Source: CANIGN01 sp041391385 | GTDB taxonomy: Bacteria; Bdellovibrionota; UBA2428 | Direction of reading: 5' to 3' | NCBI GenBank assembly: GCA_041391385.1 | Contig: JAWKOD010000002.1 | Location: 658,157 to 722,156, forward strand | Length of the DNA stretch: 64,000 nucleotides | Shown here: positions 34,979 to 44,156 of the stretch, piece by piece | Layout of the letters: each line of letters starts with the position of its first letter | Position numbering within the stretch: position 1 is the stretch's first letter | Program-made: the position numbers and the translations under genes | Notes under the pieces: generated by a model | The model's database searches: none | What the model saw: the letters and a program-made list of their open reading frames with translations, nothing else | What the model was told of the DNA's origin: nothing

Positions 34979-35617
34979 TCAGAATGCGTTTTTGAAACAG
35001 GTAGAGCGCAAGGCGACTGCTTTCGTGAGGACAGTAGGTTCGGGTGCCTTCGTAGTGTGGATTTGAGGCGCAAATAGACCCCCCTGCTTGAAATCAGATG
35101 TCCAACCAGCGTCAGAATAAATTTCAATATGGCCGGCATTACTCACACTGTCGCCACAAGCGACACCTCGAACCTTACAGACGTTCACGCATCCGGGAGC
35201 TACTCTCCCGCCACTGGGAGACCAGTCCACATTTGTTCCAGCTGGAGTACGAGGCCACAGTTTGTCAAAATACGCTTCATTGTATTTGCAGGCTCCTATG
35301 GGATTTTCTCCCCGTTGCTCCCCAAAGAGAGCATTCAGAGTTTTTCTTACGCCTCGGGCACATGCATGGCCGCTCGATGAGCCAAGGTTTTTAATGTAAT
35401 CATAACCTGCAGACCAATTGACACCTGCAATCTTGCCTTTTGCATAATTAAAAAAACGGCTAAAGAAATTGCCACAGTTTTCACCGCTGCTTCCATGAGA
35501 TCCGGACGTACATTTGCTTGTTGTGCTTCCTCGCTGTGGGAGGCTCCCTCCACTCGGGTTACACGCGACGATAGGCAAGAATACAGTGAGGACTAAGCAT
35601 AGGCCAATATTACGCAT
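34979..35617 (-). CDS. CHAP/NlpC-like cysteine peptidoglycan hydrolase lipoprotein (N-terminal part)
   Basis: Lipoprotein signal with Cys19 in 'FLPIVACNPSGG'. The catalytic pattern fits the papain-like CHAP/NlpC group: nucleophile Cys in 'GHACARGVRKTLNALFG' and His in 'SNAGHIEIYSDAG'. Further Cys in 'GACKYNEAY' and 'APGCVNVCKVRGVACGD' may form disulfides. Such enzymes cleave peptidoglycan peptides or amide bonds. The reading frame departs after 'SDFKQGG' at a run of six G residues; the annotated end 'STCFKNAF' is probably out of frame. ATG 35617 begins the signal; an in-frame TTG lies at 35638. Confidence 0.65.
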   Translation of the reverse strand: MRNIGLCLVLTVFLPIVACNPSGGSLPQRGSTTSKCTSGSHGSSGENCGNFFSRFFNYAKGKIAGVNWSAGYDYIKNLGSSSGHACARGVRKTLNALFGEQRGENPIGACKYNEAYFDKLWPRTPAGTNVDWSPSGGRVAPGCVNVCKVRGVACGDSVSNAGHIEIYSDAGWTSDFKQGGLFAPQIHTTKAPEPTVLTKAVALRSTCFKNAF

Positions 35618-35752
35618 GTTTTTAGTATATGGGGTCAAGTGTGAGAATAGGGTTAAGGAATTGTTAAGGTTCGGTTAATCATGAAGCTCATTGCCTGTTA
35701 ATTTGACACTCATTTTTATTGACCCGTGCTGGGAATTTTCTAAAAAGAACTT

Positions 35753-36481
35753 ATGACACAAGCTACTCCACAAACTGCAAAATCTCCCAAATTATATCAA
35801 TATGAAGTTTGTCCTTTTTGCTGGAAGGCGCGAGTAGCGTTGTCTCTTAAAAAAGCACCCTACGAAAAAGTCGAAGTACATCCTTTAAATAAAAAAGAGA
35901 TTGCGTTTTCTGACGGATATAAAAAAGTGCCTATTTATGTAGATTCTGTTGGCGCTCAAGTAAATGACTCCAATGAAATCATGAAACATATCGACAAAGA
36001 GTTTGCGGATGGACCTAAACTTTTTGCAGATGAAAATTCTGAGGAAGCTAAAGAGCTTCAAAAGTGGCTCGACTGGTCTGAAACTTATGTGAAGGCAGTT
36101 CCACCGCTCATTTACGACAATTTGCCAAACGCATTAAAGGCTTTTGATTACATAACTAAAGTTGGAAATTTCTCTACTCTTCAAAAAATGACTATTAAAT
36201 ATTCTGGCGCTTTTGTAATGAAGATGGTCGCTAAGAAATCTAAAGAGAGACAAAACATTGAAGATCCTGCTGAACATATTCTCGTAAAAATGAATGAGTG
36301 GACCGCGGCCCTTGGAGGGAATCCTTTCCGCGGTGGAGCAACACCTGACGCATCAGATGCAGCTGTGTTTGGTATTACACTTTCTATGAAAGGCTTACCG
36401 GCGTATGAACTGACTCAAAAAAATCCTGAGTTTTATGCTTGGATGAAAAGAATGTCGGAGCAAAGCGGTATTGCCGCTTAA
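35753..36481 (+). CDS. Glutathione S-transferase-like protein (mPGES2/glutaredoxin type)
   Basis: An N-terminal thioredoxin-fold domain with a CPFC redox motif ('YEVCPFCWKARVAL') and the cis-Pro segment 'KKVPIYVD' is followed by the E/S-binding 'NDSNEIMKHI' and an all-helical GST C-terminal domain. This layout resembles membrane-associated prostaglandin E synthase 2-type GSTs. The substrate is unknown. It is divergent from the lipoprotein gene. Confidence 0.85.
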   Translation: MTQATPQTAKSPKLYQYEVCPFCWKARVALSLKKAPYEKVEVHPLNKKEIAFSDGYKKVPIYVDSVGAQVNDSNEIMKHIDKEFADGPKLFADENSEEAKELQKWLDWSETYVKAVPPLIYDNLPNALKAFDYITKVGNFSTLQKMTIKYSGAFVMKMVAKKSKERQNIEDPAEHILVKMNEWTAALGGNPFRGGATPDASDAAVFGITLSMKGLPAYELTQKNPEFYAWMKRMSEQSGIAA

Positions 36482-36494
36482 AGTTTTTTCGAAT

Positions 36495-37427
36495 TTAATT
36501 TATTCCGTCACTTAAAAAGTGAAAGAGACTCCCTAGAGGGAACTCGGCTTCGGACTGATGAACTTTCCCGTCATGAATGTAAAGCTTGATGGAGTATTCA
36601 AGTTCAAGATCAACAAAGATAACGGAGTCTAATCCGTGTTCAACATCGTTTTCTATTTTGTGCATTAAATAAAGAGTAGCTGAGTAGGCGAGGTCTCTCA
36701 TTCTGTCTCTCGTCGAGGTGCCTGCATCTAAGCCTTCTAGGCGGGGAGATCCGATATAAATAATTCCTGAGAGCTCAACATCATCACCTACTTTGGGGCG
36801 TATTTCAGCCGTTTTACTTACAACAGAGCGAAGTGCCCCAATTGCGCTACTGTGTTTGTAGACGCGTTTAATTTCTTTGTAGCTGATCACCTCTCCGGTG
36901 TTGGGGTCTTGTATGCGAAGGTCCATGCTCTTTCTGGCTTGAGTATCAAAAAAGAAGCCCTGTTTGGCTTCAAAGGAAAGTCGAATATCTTTGTCTTTTA
37001 GGAGAATACTTGCATGAAAGCCTTCGTATATTCGATGTCGTAGATCTTCTAAGTTACTGCCTGCTACAAAGTCTATCCACTCAGTGTGATGAAGGGGGAG
37101 CTTATCCATACTCTGTAATTCTGAGAGAACATAAAGAGTGAGTCTGTAGAGATTTGGGTCCTCAGATGCAACCTTTAAAGCCTTTTCGTATTTGGGCCAG
37201 AGTGGAGCTGCTTCGAGAACTTGAATACGGCTAAGTGTTGCTTTTTTTAATAGGGCTGTGGATTCTTTGCTGGGTAGAATATGGCTTTCCCCCAAAGCCG
37301 ATTTGTAGACTTCGTAGATGGGGTGCAGGCTAAGCTGGGTAAGGCAGTTTGGGGCTGCAGATTTACTTGCAAAACAGGCGGGAGCTATCAAGAGACTAAA
37401 TAATAGAAAATCGCTTAGTTTTTGCAC
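36495..37427 (-). CDS. Exported protein B2 with PD-(D/E)XK-like motif (paralogue of 29180-30163)
   Basis: Signal peptide (LLFSLLIAPACFAS) followed by 'PNCLTQLSL', matching 'SNCITSLRQ' of B1. The core 'LSFEAKQGFFF' and 'RKSMDLRIQDPNTGEVISYKEIK' aligns with B1 and keeps the Asp and Glu-x-Lys of a PD-(D/E)XK fold. The end 'AEFPLGSLFHFLSDG' also matches. The GTG at 37427 is the start that gives the signal peptide. Function unproven; a secreted nuclease-fold protein is the best guess. Confidence 0.65.
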   Translation of the reverse strand: MQKLSDFLLFSLLIAPACFASKSAAPNCLTQLSLHPIYEVYKSALGESHILPSKESTALLKKATLSRIQVLEAAPLWPKYEKALKVASEDPNLYRLTLYVLSELQSMDKLPLHHTEWIDFVAGSNLEDLRHRIYEGFHASILLKDKDIRLSFEAKQGFFFDTQARKSMDLRIQDPNTGEVISYKEIKRVYKHSSAIGALRSVVSKTAEIRPKVGDDVELSGIIYIGSPRLEGLDAGTSTRDRMRDLAYSATLYLMHKIENDVEHGLDSVIFVDLELEYSIKLYIHDGKVHQSEAEFPLGSLFHFLSDGIN

Positions 37428-37524
37428 CTTTATACCAACAACGGCGGTCTACTATCCCCGCTTAGCGACAAAGCTAGCGAAAGTTATCGTTGATTTCTCC
37501 TTACATGTCCTTTATTTCTACTCC

Positions 37525-39051
37525 ATGGGCCTACCCAAAAGTAAATCCTCAACAAAATCAGCCACTGCTAGTCGTATTGACCGTGAAATAGAACAGTATC
37601 TTTCCTTTGATGATGTTCTTTTAAGGCCGGGGCTTTCTTCTGTTTTGCCAAGTGATGTGAGTACTGGTTCTCAACTTGGTCCTTTTAGTTTAAGCATTCC
37701 TCTTTTATCGGCAGCTATGGACACGGTTACAGAGTCAGAAATGGCAATTGCCTTGAGTCTTAGAGGTGGGCTTGGTGTGGTTCATAAAAACTTGAGTATT
37801 GAAGATCAGGTTTCTGAAGTTAAAAAAGTTAAAAACTTTCAACATGCAATTATTCGCAATCCACTCACAGTAAAGCCAGAAGATAATTTAGACGACGTTA
37901 AAGCAATCGTAAGTGAGTCGGGGATATCTGGGTTTCCAGTGATTCAAGCTGATGGGAAATTAGTTGGGATTCTAACGGAGCGCGATTTTAGGTATGCGCC
38001 CCCTAAATTAAAAAAAGTAAAAGATGTTATGACATCAGATGTTTTTTCTCTCAAAGAGGGAAGTTCTAAAGAAGATTCCCTTGAGTTTTTTAGAAAATAC
38101 AAAGTAGAAAAACTTCCTTTGGTGGATAAAAAAGGAATCTTAACTGGATTAATTACTTCAAAGGATTGGCGAAAAACTGAATCTTTTCCTCAGGCTCAAC
38201 GTGATACCTTGGGGTCACTCAGAGTTGCAGCTGCTATTGGTGCAGGAGATGAAGGTTTGGCGCGTGCTAAGGCCTTGATTGAGGCTGGGGCAGATTGTCT
38301 CGTTCTTGATTCAGCACATGGCCACAGTCAGGGGATTTTAGAAACTCTTAAGAAAGCTACAAAGCTAGGAGATGTATCTTTTATTGCAGGTAACGTGGGA
38401 ACTTCTGAAGGCGCCGAGGCATTAATTAAAGCCGGTGCCGATATTGTAAAAATTGGTATTGGGCCAGGCTCTATTTGTACAACACGAATTGTAAGTGGAG
38501 TGGGAGTGCCTCAGTTCTCAGCTGTTTACGAGATTTGTTCATCGCTTCGAAAAAAATATCCAAAAGTTGGATTTGTTGCAGATGGAGGTATTCGATATTC
38601 AGGAGATATGGTGAAAGCCTTAGCGGCTGGAGCACATGCTGTTATGTTGGGTTCACTTTTAGCGGGAACATCAGAAAGTCCTGGAGAACAAATTCTCTAC
38701 AGAGGTAGAGCGTATAAAAAATATCGTGGAATGGGATCTCTTCCTGCAATGAAAAAAGGATCGAAGGATCGTTACGGTCAAGCAGGGGTCGAGGCCTCTA
38801 AATTAGTTCCCGAGGGCGTTGAGGCACGAGTAGCCTTCAAGGGAAGCGTGAACGATGTTATTTATCAACTTTTAGGTGGGTTGCGATCGGGAATGGGTTA
38901 TGTCGGTGCAAAAGACTTAAATGAGCTGGCAGAAAAAGCTCGCTTTGTTCGAATAACCGCAAACGGATTAAGAGAGAGTCATGTGCACGATGTGCAGATT
39001 ACGGCAGAAGCTCCAAACTATAGTTCTGTAAGTGAAGGAGAAGGAACGTGA
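37525..39051 (+). CDS. guaB: IMP dehydrogenase
   Basis: NAD-dependent oxidation of IMP to XMP. Start at ATG 37525; the open frame upstream is not conserved. Core motifs: 'YLSFDDVLLRPGLS', a pair of CBS domains at residues about 120-230, the catalytic Cys loop 'GIGPGSICTTRIVSGVG', 'VADGGIRYSGD' and 'GGLRSGMGYVGA'. Overlaps guaA by four bases, so translation is coupled. Confidence 0.97.
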   Translation: MGLPKSKSSTKSATASRIDREIEQYLSFDDVLLRPGLSSVLPSDVSTGSQLGPFSLSIPLLSAAMDTVTESEMAIALSLRGGLGVVHKNLSIEDQVSEVKKVKNFQHAIIRNPLTVKPEDNLDDVKAIVSESGISGFPVIQADGKLVGILTERDFRYAPPKLKKVKDVMTSDVFSLKEGSSKEDSLEFFRKYKVEKLPLVDKKGILTGLITSKDWRKTESFPQAQRDTLGSLRVAAAIGAGDEGLARAKALIEAGADCLVLDSAHGHSQGILETLKKATKLGDVSFIAGNVGTSEGAEALIKAGADIVKIGIGPGSICTTRIVSGVGVPQFSAVYEICSSLRKKYPKVGFVADGGIRYSGDMVKALAAGAHAVMLGSLLAGTSESPGEQILYRGRAYKKYRGMGSLPAMKKGSKDRYGQAGVEASKLVPEGVEARVAFKGSVNDVIYQLLGGLRSGMGYVGAKDLNELAEKARFVRITANGLRESHVHDVQITAEAPNYSSVSEGEGT

Positions 39052-40562
39052 TAGGCATTGTTGATTTTGGGTCTCAGTATACTCGACTTATTCATAAATC
39101 AATTCGTTCGCTTGGAGTTGGGGCTAAAATTTATTCCTCAAAAGTAAAAGCGAGTGAGCTAGAAAGTGAAAGTCTTCAAGGACTTATTTTTTCGGGTTCA
39201 CCTGCAAGTGCAGGCGATTTGGGACTTGATGAGGCTGTGTTTGAAATACCACTTCCTAAGCTGGCTATTTGTTTTGGTTATCAAATGGCTGCTAAGAAAT
39301 ACGGTGGCAGTGTTGCCGCCCAAAATTCTCGTGAGTATGGCCGTTCAGTTGTCATAAGAAGTGAGGAAAGTTACAAGGATTTGCTTTTAGAGGGAATGCC
39401 CGCTGAGAGTATTGTTTGGATGAGTCATGGGGACTCTGTAACTTCGCTTCCAAAATCTGCTTCTTCTCTTTTAACTTCGGACGGAAAACCCGCGGCTTTT
39501 CATATTCCAGAAATGTCGCTCTGGGCATTACAGTTTCACCCTGAAGTAGCTCACTCAGAGCAAGGCGAGAGAATTTTTGAAAATTTTCTTTTTAAAATAT
39601 GTAAACTCGAACGAAAAATCGAAGAAGATTTATTTAAAGATCTTTTTGCAAAATTAGAAAAAGAGCTTAAAGGTGTGCCTGAGGTAACGTGTGCTGTATC
39701 GGGAGGGGTAGACTCAACAGTTTTAGCTGTATTGCTCTCACGCTTTACCAAGGTAAAAGCACTTTTTGTCGATCATGGTTTTTTAAGAAATTATGATGAG
39801 AGCGATTTAGAAGGAATAATTACACGTTATCCTAATATTGATTTTAAAGTGCTCAATGAAAAAGAGCTTTTTTGGAGTCAGCTGCGAGGAGTTTCGGACC
39901 CTGAAGAAAAAAGAAAAATCATTGGTAAGTTGTTTATTGAAGTCTTTGAAAAGCATCTTCCCAAAGGTGATTTTACGTTGGCTCAAGGGACAATCTATTC
40001 TGATGTTATTGAGAGTGCAGATAATTCTTTAGCACCTGCCCAAAAAATTAAGAGTCATCATAACGTAGGCGGATTACCTCCTGGCTTGAAAGTTAAGTTA
40101 CTTGAACCTCTTCGTGAACTGTTTAAGGACGAAGTAAGAGTTTTAGGTAAGGCTCTTGGAATTGAGGCAGAGTTTTTAGATCGTCATCCTTTTCCCGGTC
40201 CAGGTTTAGCGATTCGTATGTTGGGTCCCTTGGATGAAGAGTGGATTGATGTGCTGAAAAGAGCGGATGCAATTTATATTGAGGAGCTTCATCGCCGCGG
40301 ACTTTATAAGCAGGTGTGGCAAGCAGGCGCGATACTTTTACCTGTGCAAACGGTCGGAGTTATGGGCGATGGCCGCACCTATGAGCGTGTTCTTGCACTT
40401 CGAGCGGTGAGCTCAAGAGAAGCTATGACAGCCGAGGCGACAGAGCTTCCGTGGAAAGATCTTAAAGAAATTGCTTCTCGTATTGTGAACGAAGTTCGAG
40501 GCATCAATAGAGTTGTTTTTGATCTCACATCTAAACCACCCGCTACAATTGAGTGGGAATAG
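39048..40562 (+). CDS. guaA: GMP synthase (glutamine-hydrolysing)
   Basis: Converts XMP to GMP. An N-terminal class I glutamine amidotransferase domain ('ICFGYQMAAK', 'LQFHPEVAHSEQG') is followed by the ATP-pyrophosphatase domain ('VSGGVDSTVLA') and the C-terminal dimerisation domain ('HPFPGPGLAIRMLG', ending 'SKPPATIEWE'). The amidotransferase nucleophile is the Cys of 'AICFGYQ'. The GTG start overlaps the guaB stop. Confidence 0.97.
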   Translation: MIGIVDFGSQYTRLIHKSIRSLGVGAKIYSSKVKASELESESLQGLIFSGSPASAGDLGLDEAVFEIPLPKLAICFGYQMAAKKYGGSVAAQNSREYGRSVVIRSEESYKDLLLEGMPAESIVWMSHGDSVTSLPKSASSLLTSDGKPAAFHIPEMSLWALQFHPEVAHSEQGERIFENFLFKICKLERKIEEDLFKDLFAKLEKELKGVPEVTCAVSGGVDSTVLAVLLSRFTKVKALFVDHGFLRNYDESDLEGIITRYPNIDFKVLNEKELFWSQLRGVSDPEEKRKIIGKLFIEVFEKHLPKGDFTLAQGTIYSDVIESADNSLAPAQKIKSHHNVGGLPPGLKVKLLEPLRELFKDEVRVLGKALGIEAEFLDRHPFPGPGLAIRMLGPLDEEWIDVLKRADAIYIEELHRRGLYKQVWQAGAILLPVQTVGVMGDGRTYERVLALRAVSSREAMTAEATELPWKDLKEIASRIVNEVRGINRVVFDLTSKPPATIEWE

Positions 40563-40571
40563 GCTTTGAGG

Positions 40572-41293
40572 ATGAGTGCGATGTCACAACTTGCTGCTCG
40601 TGCGATAAAAACAAATGTATTTCATTCTTCAATGAACTTAGAGGACTTTGTATGGGAGCATGTAGGAGCCCTGCTTCAAGAAAAAGTATTTTAGCGATTA
40701 CCTCCAAGATTGTTTCGATAGCCGAAAAGCGAGTGGTCTCTAAAGAGAGCATTTCAAAAAAAGATTTAATTATTCAAGAGGCTGACCGCTTTATTTGCGA
40801 AACAGATCACGATGTCCTGCTTACGCTTAAGCATGGAATTTTGATAGCCTCTGCTGGTATTGATGAATCAAATGCTCAAGAGGGTGGCTATATCCTTTTT
40901 CCTGAAGATCCCTATGCATCAGCAAAAAAACTCTATGATTTTTTGCGCGAGCGTTCTCAGATAAAAGAGCTTGGAGTTATTGTTACTGATTCACATACGA
41001 CGCCGCTCAGAAAAGGGGTGGTAGGCGTGGCACTTTCGCATTGGGGTTTTCATCCGACACGTAATTTAGTGGGTGAAGAAGACCTTTTCAAAAAGTGCCT
41101 GCGAATGACATCTGTGAATGTTTTAGATGCGCTGGCCGTCTCGGCTGTTTTGGTTATGGGGGAGTCGAATGAGTCTCAGCCATTGGCCATAGTAAATTAC
41201 CCCGGACTTGATTTTACGGACCGCGACACAGCCCAGGAAATAAAAATTTCGCCTAATGAAGATTTATATGCCCCTCTCTTGAGTAAAAGATAG
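40572..41293 (+). CDS. CofE-like (F420-0:glutamate ligase family) protein, frameshifted near the start
   Basis: Most of the protein matches the CofE fold: 'SILAITSKIVSIAEKRVV', 'LTLKHGILIASAGIDESNA', 'YILFPEDPYASAKKL' and 'GVIVTDSHTTPLRKGVVGVALSHWGF'. The in-frame upstream sequence is Cys-rich and unlike CofE. In the other frame the ATG at 40572 gives 'MSAMSQLAARAIKTNVF' and on to 'GALLQEK', which joins 'SILAITSK' if the A5 run at 40681-40685 is read as A6. Known CofE adds glutamates to F420. No other F420 gene is in the window, so the substrate is open. It sits between guaA and purB. Confidence 0.75.
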
Positions 41294-41326
41294 TCAAAAA
41301 GAAGCCTAGGTCTTATATTCTGCCCT

Positions 41327-42649
41327 ATGGATTTTGCATTTAGTCCCCTCGATAGACGTTACCGTGAAATGATTCCAGCAGTTCTCTCAGAAGAGGCTTC
41401 TTTTAGCTTTCAGGTTCAGGTTGAAGCTGAGTGGCTCAAGACTCTGCGTGATGAGGGAATTTGCCCTGACTTTGAAGATAAGACTTTAGACTCTACGCTC
41501 TTGGATGTTTCTTTTGCGCGTGTAGAAGAAATTGAGAAGCGAACACAACACGCTACTCGAGCATTGGTTGAAGCTATTTCTGAAGACATTGAAAAATCTG
41601 GCCGTAAGGACCTTGCGAATTGGGTGCACGTCGGTTTGACGTCTTTTGACGTTGTAGATACCGCAAGTCGCTTGAGACTTAAGTCCTATATGAAGAAAGA
41701 ATGGACCCCGCTTTATCTTAAAGCAATGGATTTGCTTAGAGACATGTCTAAAAAGCATTGCAGTACCTTGCAGACAGGCAGAACACACGGTCAGTGGGCG
41801 GTCCCAACGTATTTTGGACTTTCTTTGGCTGAAGCTTGGTCGAGACTCGCCGACGTGAAGACTCGAATTGAAAACGATGTTCTTGATTTAAGAGGCCAAA
41901 GCTCTGGAGCTATTGGCGGCTATCATGCGAGTGGTCTTTTAGGTAAAAATCCTCTTGATCTAGAAGAAAAGTTTTTAAACAAACTGGGATTGAAGCCAAA
42001 CTATGGTTCAACTCAAATTCTTCCTCCTGAAGATATCGCTAGTTTAGCTCACGATATTTTCATTGCCTGTTCTGTGTTTACTAAACTTGCGAATGATTGG
42101 CGTCACTTAGCGCGCAGTGAAATAGCGGAAGTCTATGAGGAGATGAAGGCGGGCCAAGTGGGATCTTCTACTATGCCGCAAAAGAAAAACCCTTGGAACA
42201 TGGAGCATATCTGCAGCCTTTATAAGGTTCTCAAGTCGAAGCTAGCTTTGATTCAAGAAGACATGATCACAGAGCATCAAAGGGATTTAACAAATTCAGC
42301 TTCGGGACGTTTTTATTTTGAATTTTTTGCTGTTGCCCATTTGCTTGTCGCGCGGTTTATGTCGGTTGCTACAAGTCTTCAGGTTGATCTTGAAAATATG
42401 CAAAAGAACTTTGATCAGGCAGGATTTTCTATTTTTGCTGAAGCTATTTATGTTGAATTGACAAAAAATGGAGTGGCAGATGCTCACCACATAGTTCGAG
42501 AAGCTTCTAGGAAAGCAGAAGCCACAGGCAAGGATTTATTGGAAATTCTAAAAGAAGAAAAATTGGTTGACCCCGAATGGGATCGAAATTCTTTAATGAA
42601 GATTGTTTTAAGTGGAAGCCAGTTGAAGCTCGATAAAATTCTTAAATAA
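41327..42649 (+). CDS. purB: Adenylosuccinate lyase
   Basis: Lyase acting twice in purine synthesis (SAICAR to AICAR, adenylosuccinate to AMP). The fumarase-superfamily signature is 'GSSTMPQKKNPWNMEHI'; 'VHVGLTSFDVVDTA' and 'QTGRTHGQWAVPT' carry catalytic residues, and the start 'SPLDRRYR' is typical. Located in a purine cluster, with the stop directly followed by the ATG of the next gene. Confidence 0.95.
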   Translation: MDFAFSPLDRRYREMIPAVLSEEASFSFQVQVEAEWLKTLRDEGICPDFEDKTLDSTLLDVSFARVEEIEKRTQHATRALVEAISEDIEKSGRKDLANWVHVGLTSFDVVDTASRLRLKSYMKKEWTPLYLKAMDLLRDMSKKHCSTLQTGRTHGQWAVPTYFGLSLAEAWSRLADVKTRIENDVLDLRGQSSGAIGGYHASGLLGKNPLDLEEKFLNKLGLKPNYGSTQILPPEDIASLAHDIFIACSVFTKLANDWRHLARSEIAEVYEEMKAGQVGSSTMPQKKNPWNMEHICSLYKVLKSKLALIQEDMITEHQRDLTNSASGRFYFEFFAVAHLLVARFMSVATSLQVDLENMQKNFDQAGFSIFAEAIYVELTKNGVADAHHIVREASRKAEATGKDLLEILKEEKLVDPEWDRNSLMKIVLSGSQLKLDKILK

Positions 42650-43072
42650 ATGCAATTTGTTGAGATAGAATCATTAGTTAAAAAATCTTTGGACATAGAG
42701 CCTGTTTTTTCGGCCGCAGGGTTAAGATTGCGCCCTAATTATTTGATATACACGTTGAGTGAAAAGCTAAATTTAACACAAAGAGCTTTTTTACTCGAAA
42801 AGGAGATTCCTTGGGTAGAGTACTCCCATTGTTCCTCATTGTTAGCGGTGCTGGCCTTTTTGAAGAGTATTCACGGTGGAATCTATATCCCCGAGTTCGA
42901 TGAATCCTTTGCGAAGGATTTTGATTTTCAATACGTTTTCTTGCTAGATCCCCATTTTGTGAGTGCTTTTGAGGAATCGGTATCAAAAAAACGCAGAGGT
43001 GTTCTAATTCGACGCCCCTTGTTAGCTGGCTATAACTTTGAGAAAGAAATAAGCTTAGAGGCCTTATGGTAA
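42650..43072 (+). CDS. Hypothetical protein coupled to purB and an epimerase
   Basis: 140 residues, not recognised, no signal peptide or membrane helix. It contains alternating hydrophobic segments ('SLLAVLAFLKSIHGGIYI', 'FQYVFLLDPHFVSAF'). It begins immediately at the purB stop and overlaps the next gene by seven bases, so it is translated as part of that operon, which argues that it is real. Confidence 0.65.
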   Translation: MQFVEIESLVKKSLDIEPVFSAAGLRLRPNYLIYTLSEKLNLTQRAFLLEKEIPWVEYSHCSSLLAVLAFLKSIHGGIYIPEFDESFAKDFDFQYVFLLDPHFVSAFEESVSKKRRGVLIRRPLLAGYNFEKEISLEALW

Positions 43073-44088
43073 GACCCATACTCGTAACGGGTGCCACAGG
43101 TTTTTTAGGAAGCCATGTAGTGTCTGAACTCTATAAATCAGGCTTAGGGTCAAGAGTTCACTTGATGCTTAGAAGTGATCCACGTGAAGACTCCCTTTTG
43201 GGATTACACTTTAAAGAAAAGGGCCTGGACCTCAAAGATATTAAGCCACGTCTGCATTTTGCTGATTTAAAAGATAAAGATAAATTTAATTCAGTTCTTT
43301 CAACTTTAAAAAATGTGAGCACGGAGTGGATTGTTATTCATCTCGCAGCAGTTATAAATTCTCAAGGAGATGAAGCAGCACAAGAGCAAGTTAACTTTGA
43401 TAGAACTCGAGAGCTCTTGGAGTGGTCAAATCAAAATGCTAAGCGATTTATTTACACAAGCTCAATTGTAGCTTTTGGTGGAAGTATTGATGATACCCCA
43501 CGTGATGAGAGTAGCTACAAGGATTACTCTTGGTTAAACACTTTGGATGGATACAGCCGATCTAAGCGAAAGGCTCATAATGCCATTCTTGAAACCTCAA
43601 AGATTTCGACTGTTATTCTTTGCCCAGGAATTATTCACGGAGCGTATGAGAATAGAAAGTCTTCTAGGGCTCATCTTCAAATAGTTTTAAAAGGTAAAGT
43701 AAGGTGGGTGCCTGGTGGTATAGGTGCATTTGCTTCTTTGCAATATGTGGGTGAGCAAATTTTAGCAGCTGTCACAGAGGCATCTTTTGATAGCGGAATC
43801 CGTGTTCGTTTACTGAATGATATTTGTTTAAAGTATGTTGATTATTTTCAGTTGTATCGAGACTGTGCTGGTAAAGAAAAAATAAAAATACGAAGTTTTC
43901 CAACTTTTTTTATTTACTTTTTTATTCTGTTGTATGGCGCTTTAAGAATTGTTGGAAAAAAATCTACCCTTTTAGGGAAGCTTATTCAGGCTCTGTTAAA
44001 TTATAATTTCACTACTGCTAGAACGCGTGAAGAAGGCCTAAAAGCTTTAGAGTCTGGCATTCGAGATAGTTTTATCTATAAGGGATAG
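43066..44088 (+). CDS. NAD(P)-dependent epimerase/dehydratase (extended SDR)
   Basis: Rossmann nucleotide-binding loop 'VTGATGFLGSHVV' at the start, 'IHLAAVINSQG' as the NAAH-like segment and an active-site 'YSRSKRKAH' (YxxxK) at about residue 163. The C-terminal region holds a hydrophobic stretch ('FFIYFFILLYGAL'-like), as in dihydroflavonol-reductase/3-beta-HSD-like SDRs that sit at membranes. Substrate unknown. A terminator follows. Confidence 0.88.
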   Translation: MVRPILVTGATGFLGSHVVSELYKSGLGSRVHLMLRSDPREDSLLGLHFKEKGLDLKDIKPRLHFADLKDKDKFNSVLSTLKNVSTEWIVIHLAAVINSQGDEAAQEQVNFDRTRELLEWSNQNAKRFIYTSSIVAFGGSIDDTPRDESSYKDYSWLNTLDGYSRSKRKAHNAILETSKISTVILCPGIIHGAYENRKSSRAHLQIVLKGKVRWVPGGIGAFASLQYVGEQILAAVTEASFDSGIRVRLLNDICLKYVDYFQLYRDCAGKEKIKIRSFPTFFIYFFILLYGALRIVGKKSTLLGKLIQALLNYNFTTARTREEGLKALESGIRDSFIYKG

Positions 44089-44103
44089 CTCTGCTAGTAG
44101 AGT

Positions 44104-44141
44104 AAAAGGGCGACAGCTAAATAATGGCCGTCACCCTTTTT
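44104..44141. terminator. Hairpin with flanking A and T runs, likely bidirectional terminator
   Basis: AAAAGGG and CCCTTTTT arms with inner complementary CGAC/GTC segments lie between the convergent epimerase and A2 genes. Confidence 0.7.
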
Positions 44142-44156
44142 GTGCTTCAGGTGCTG

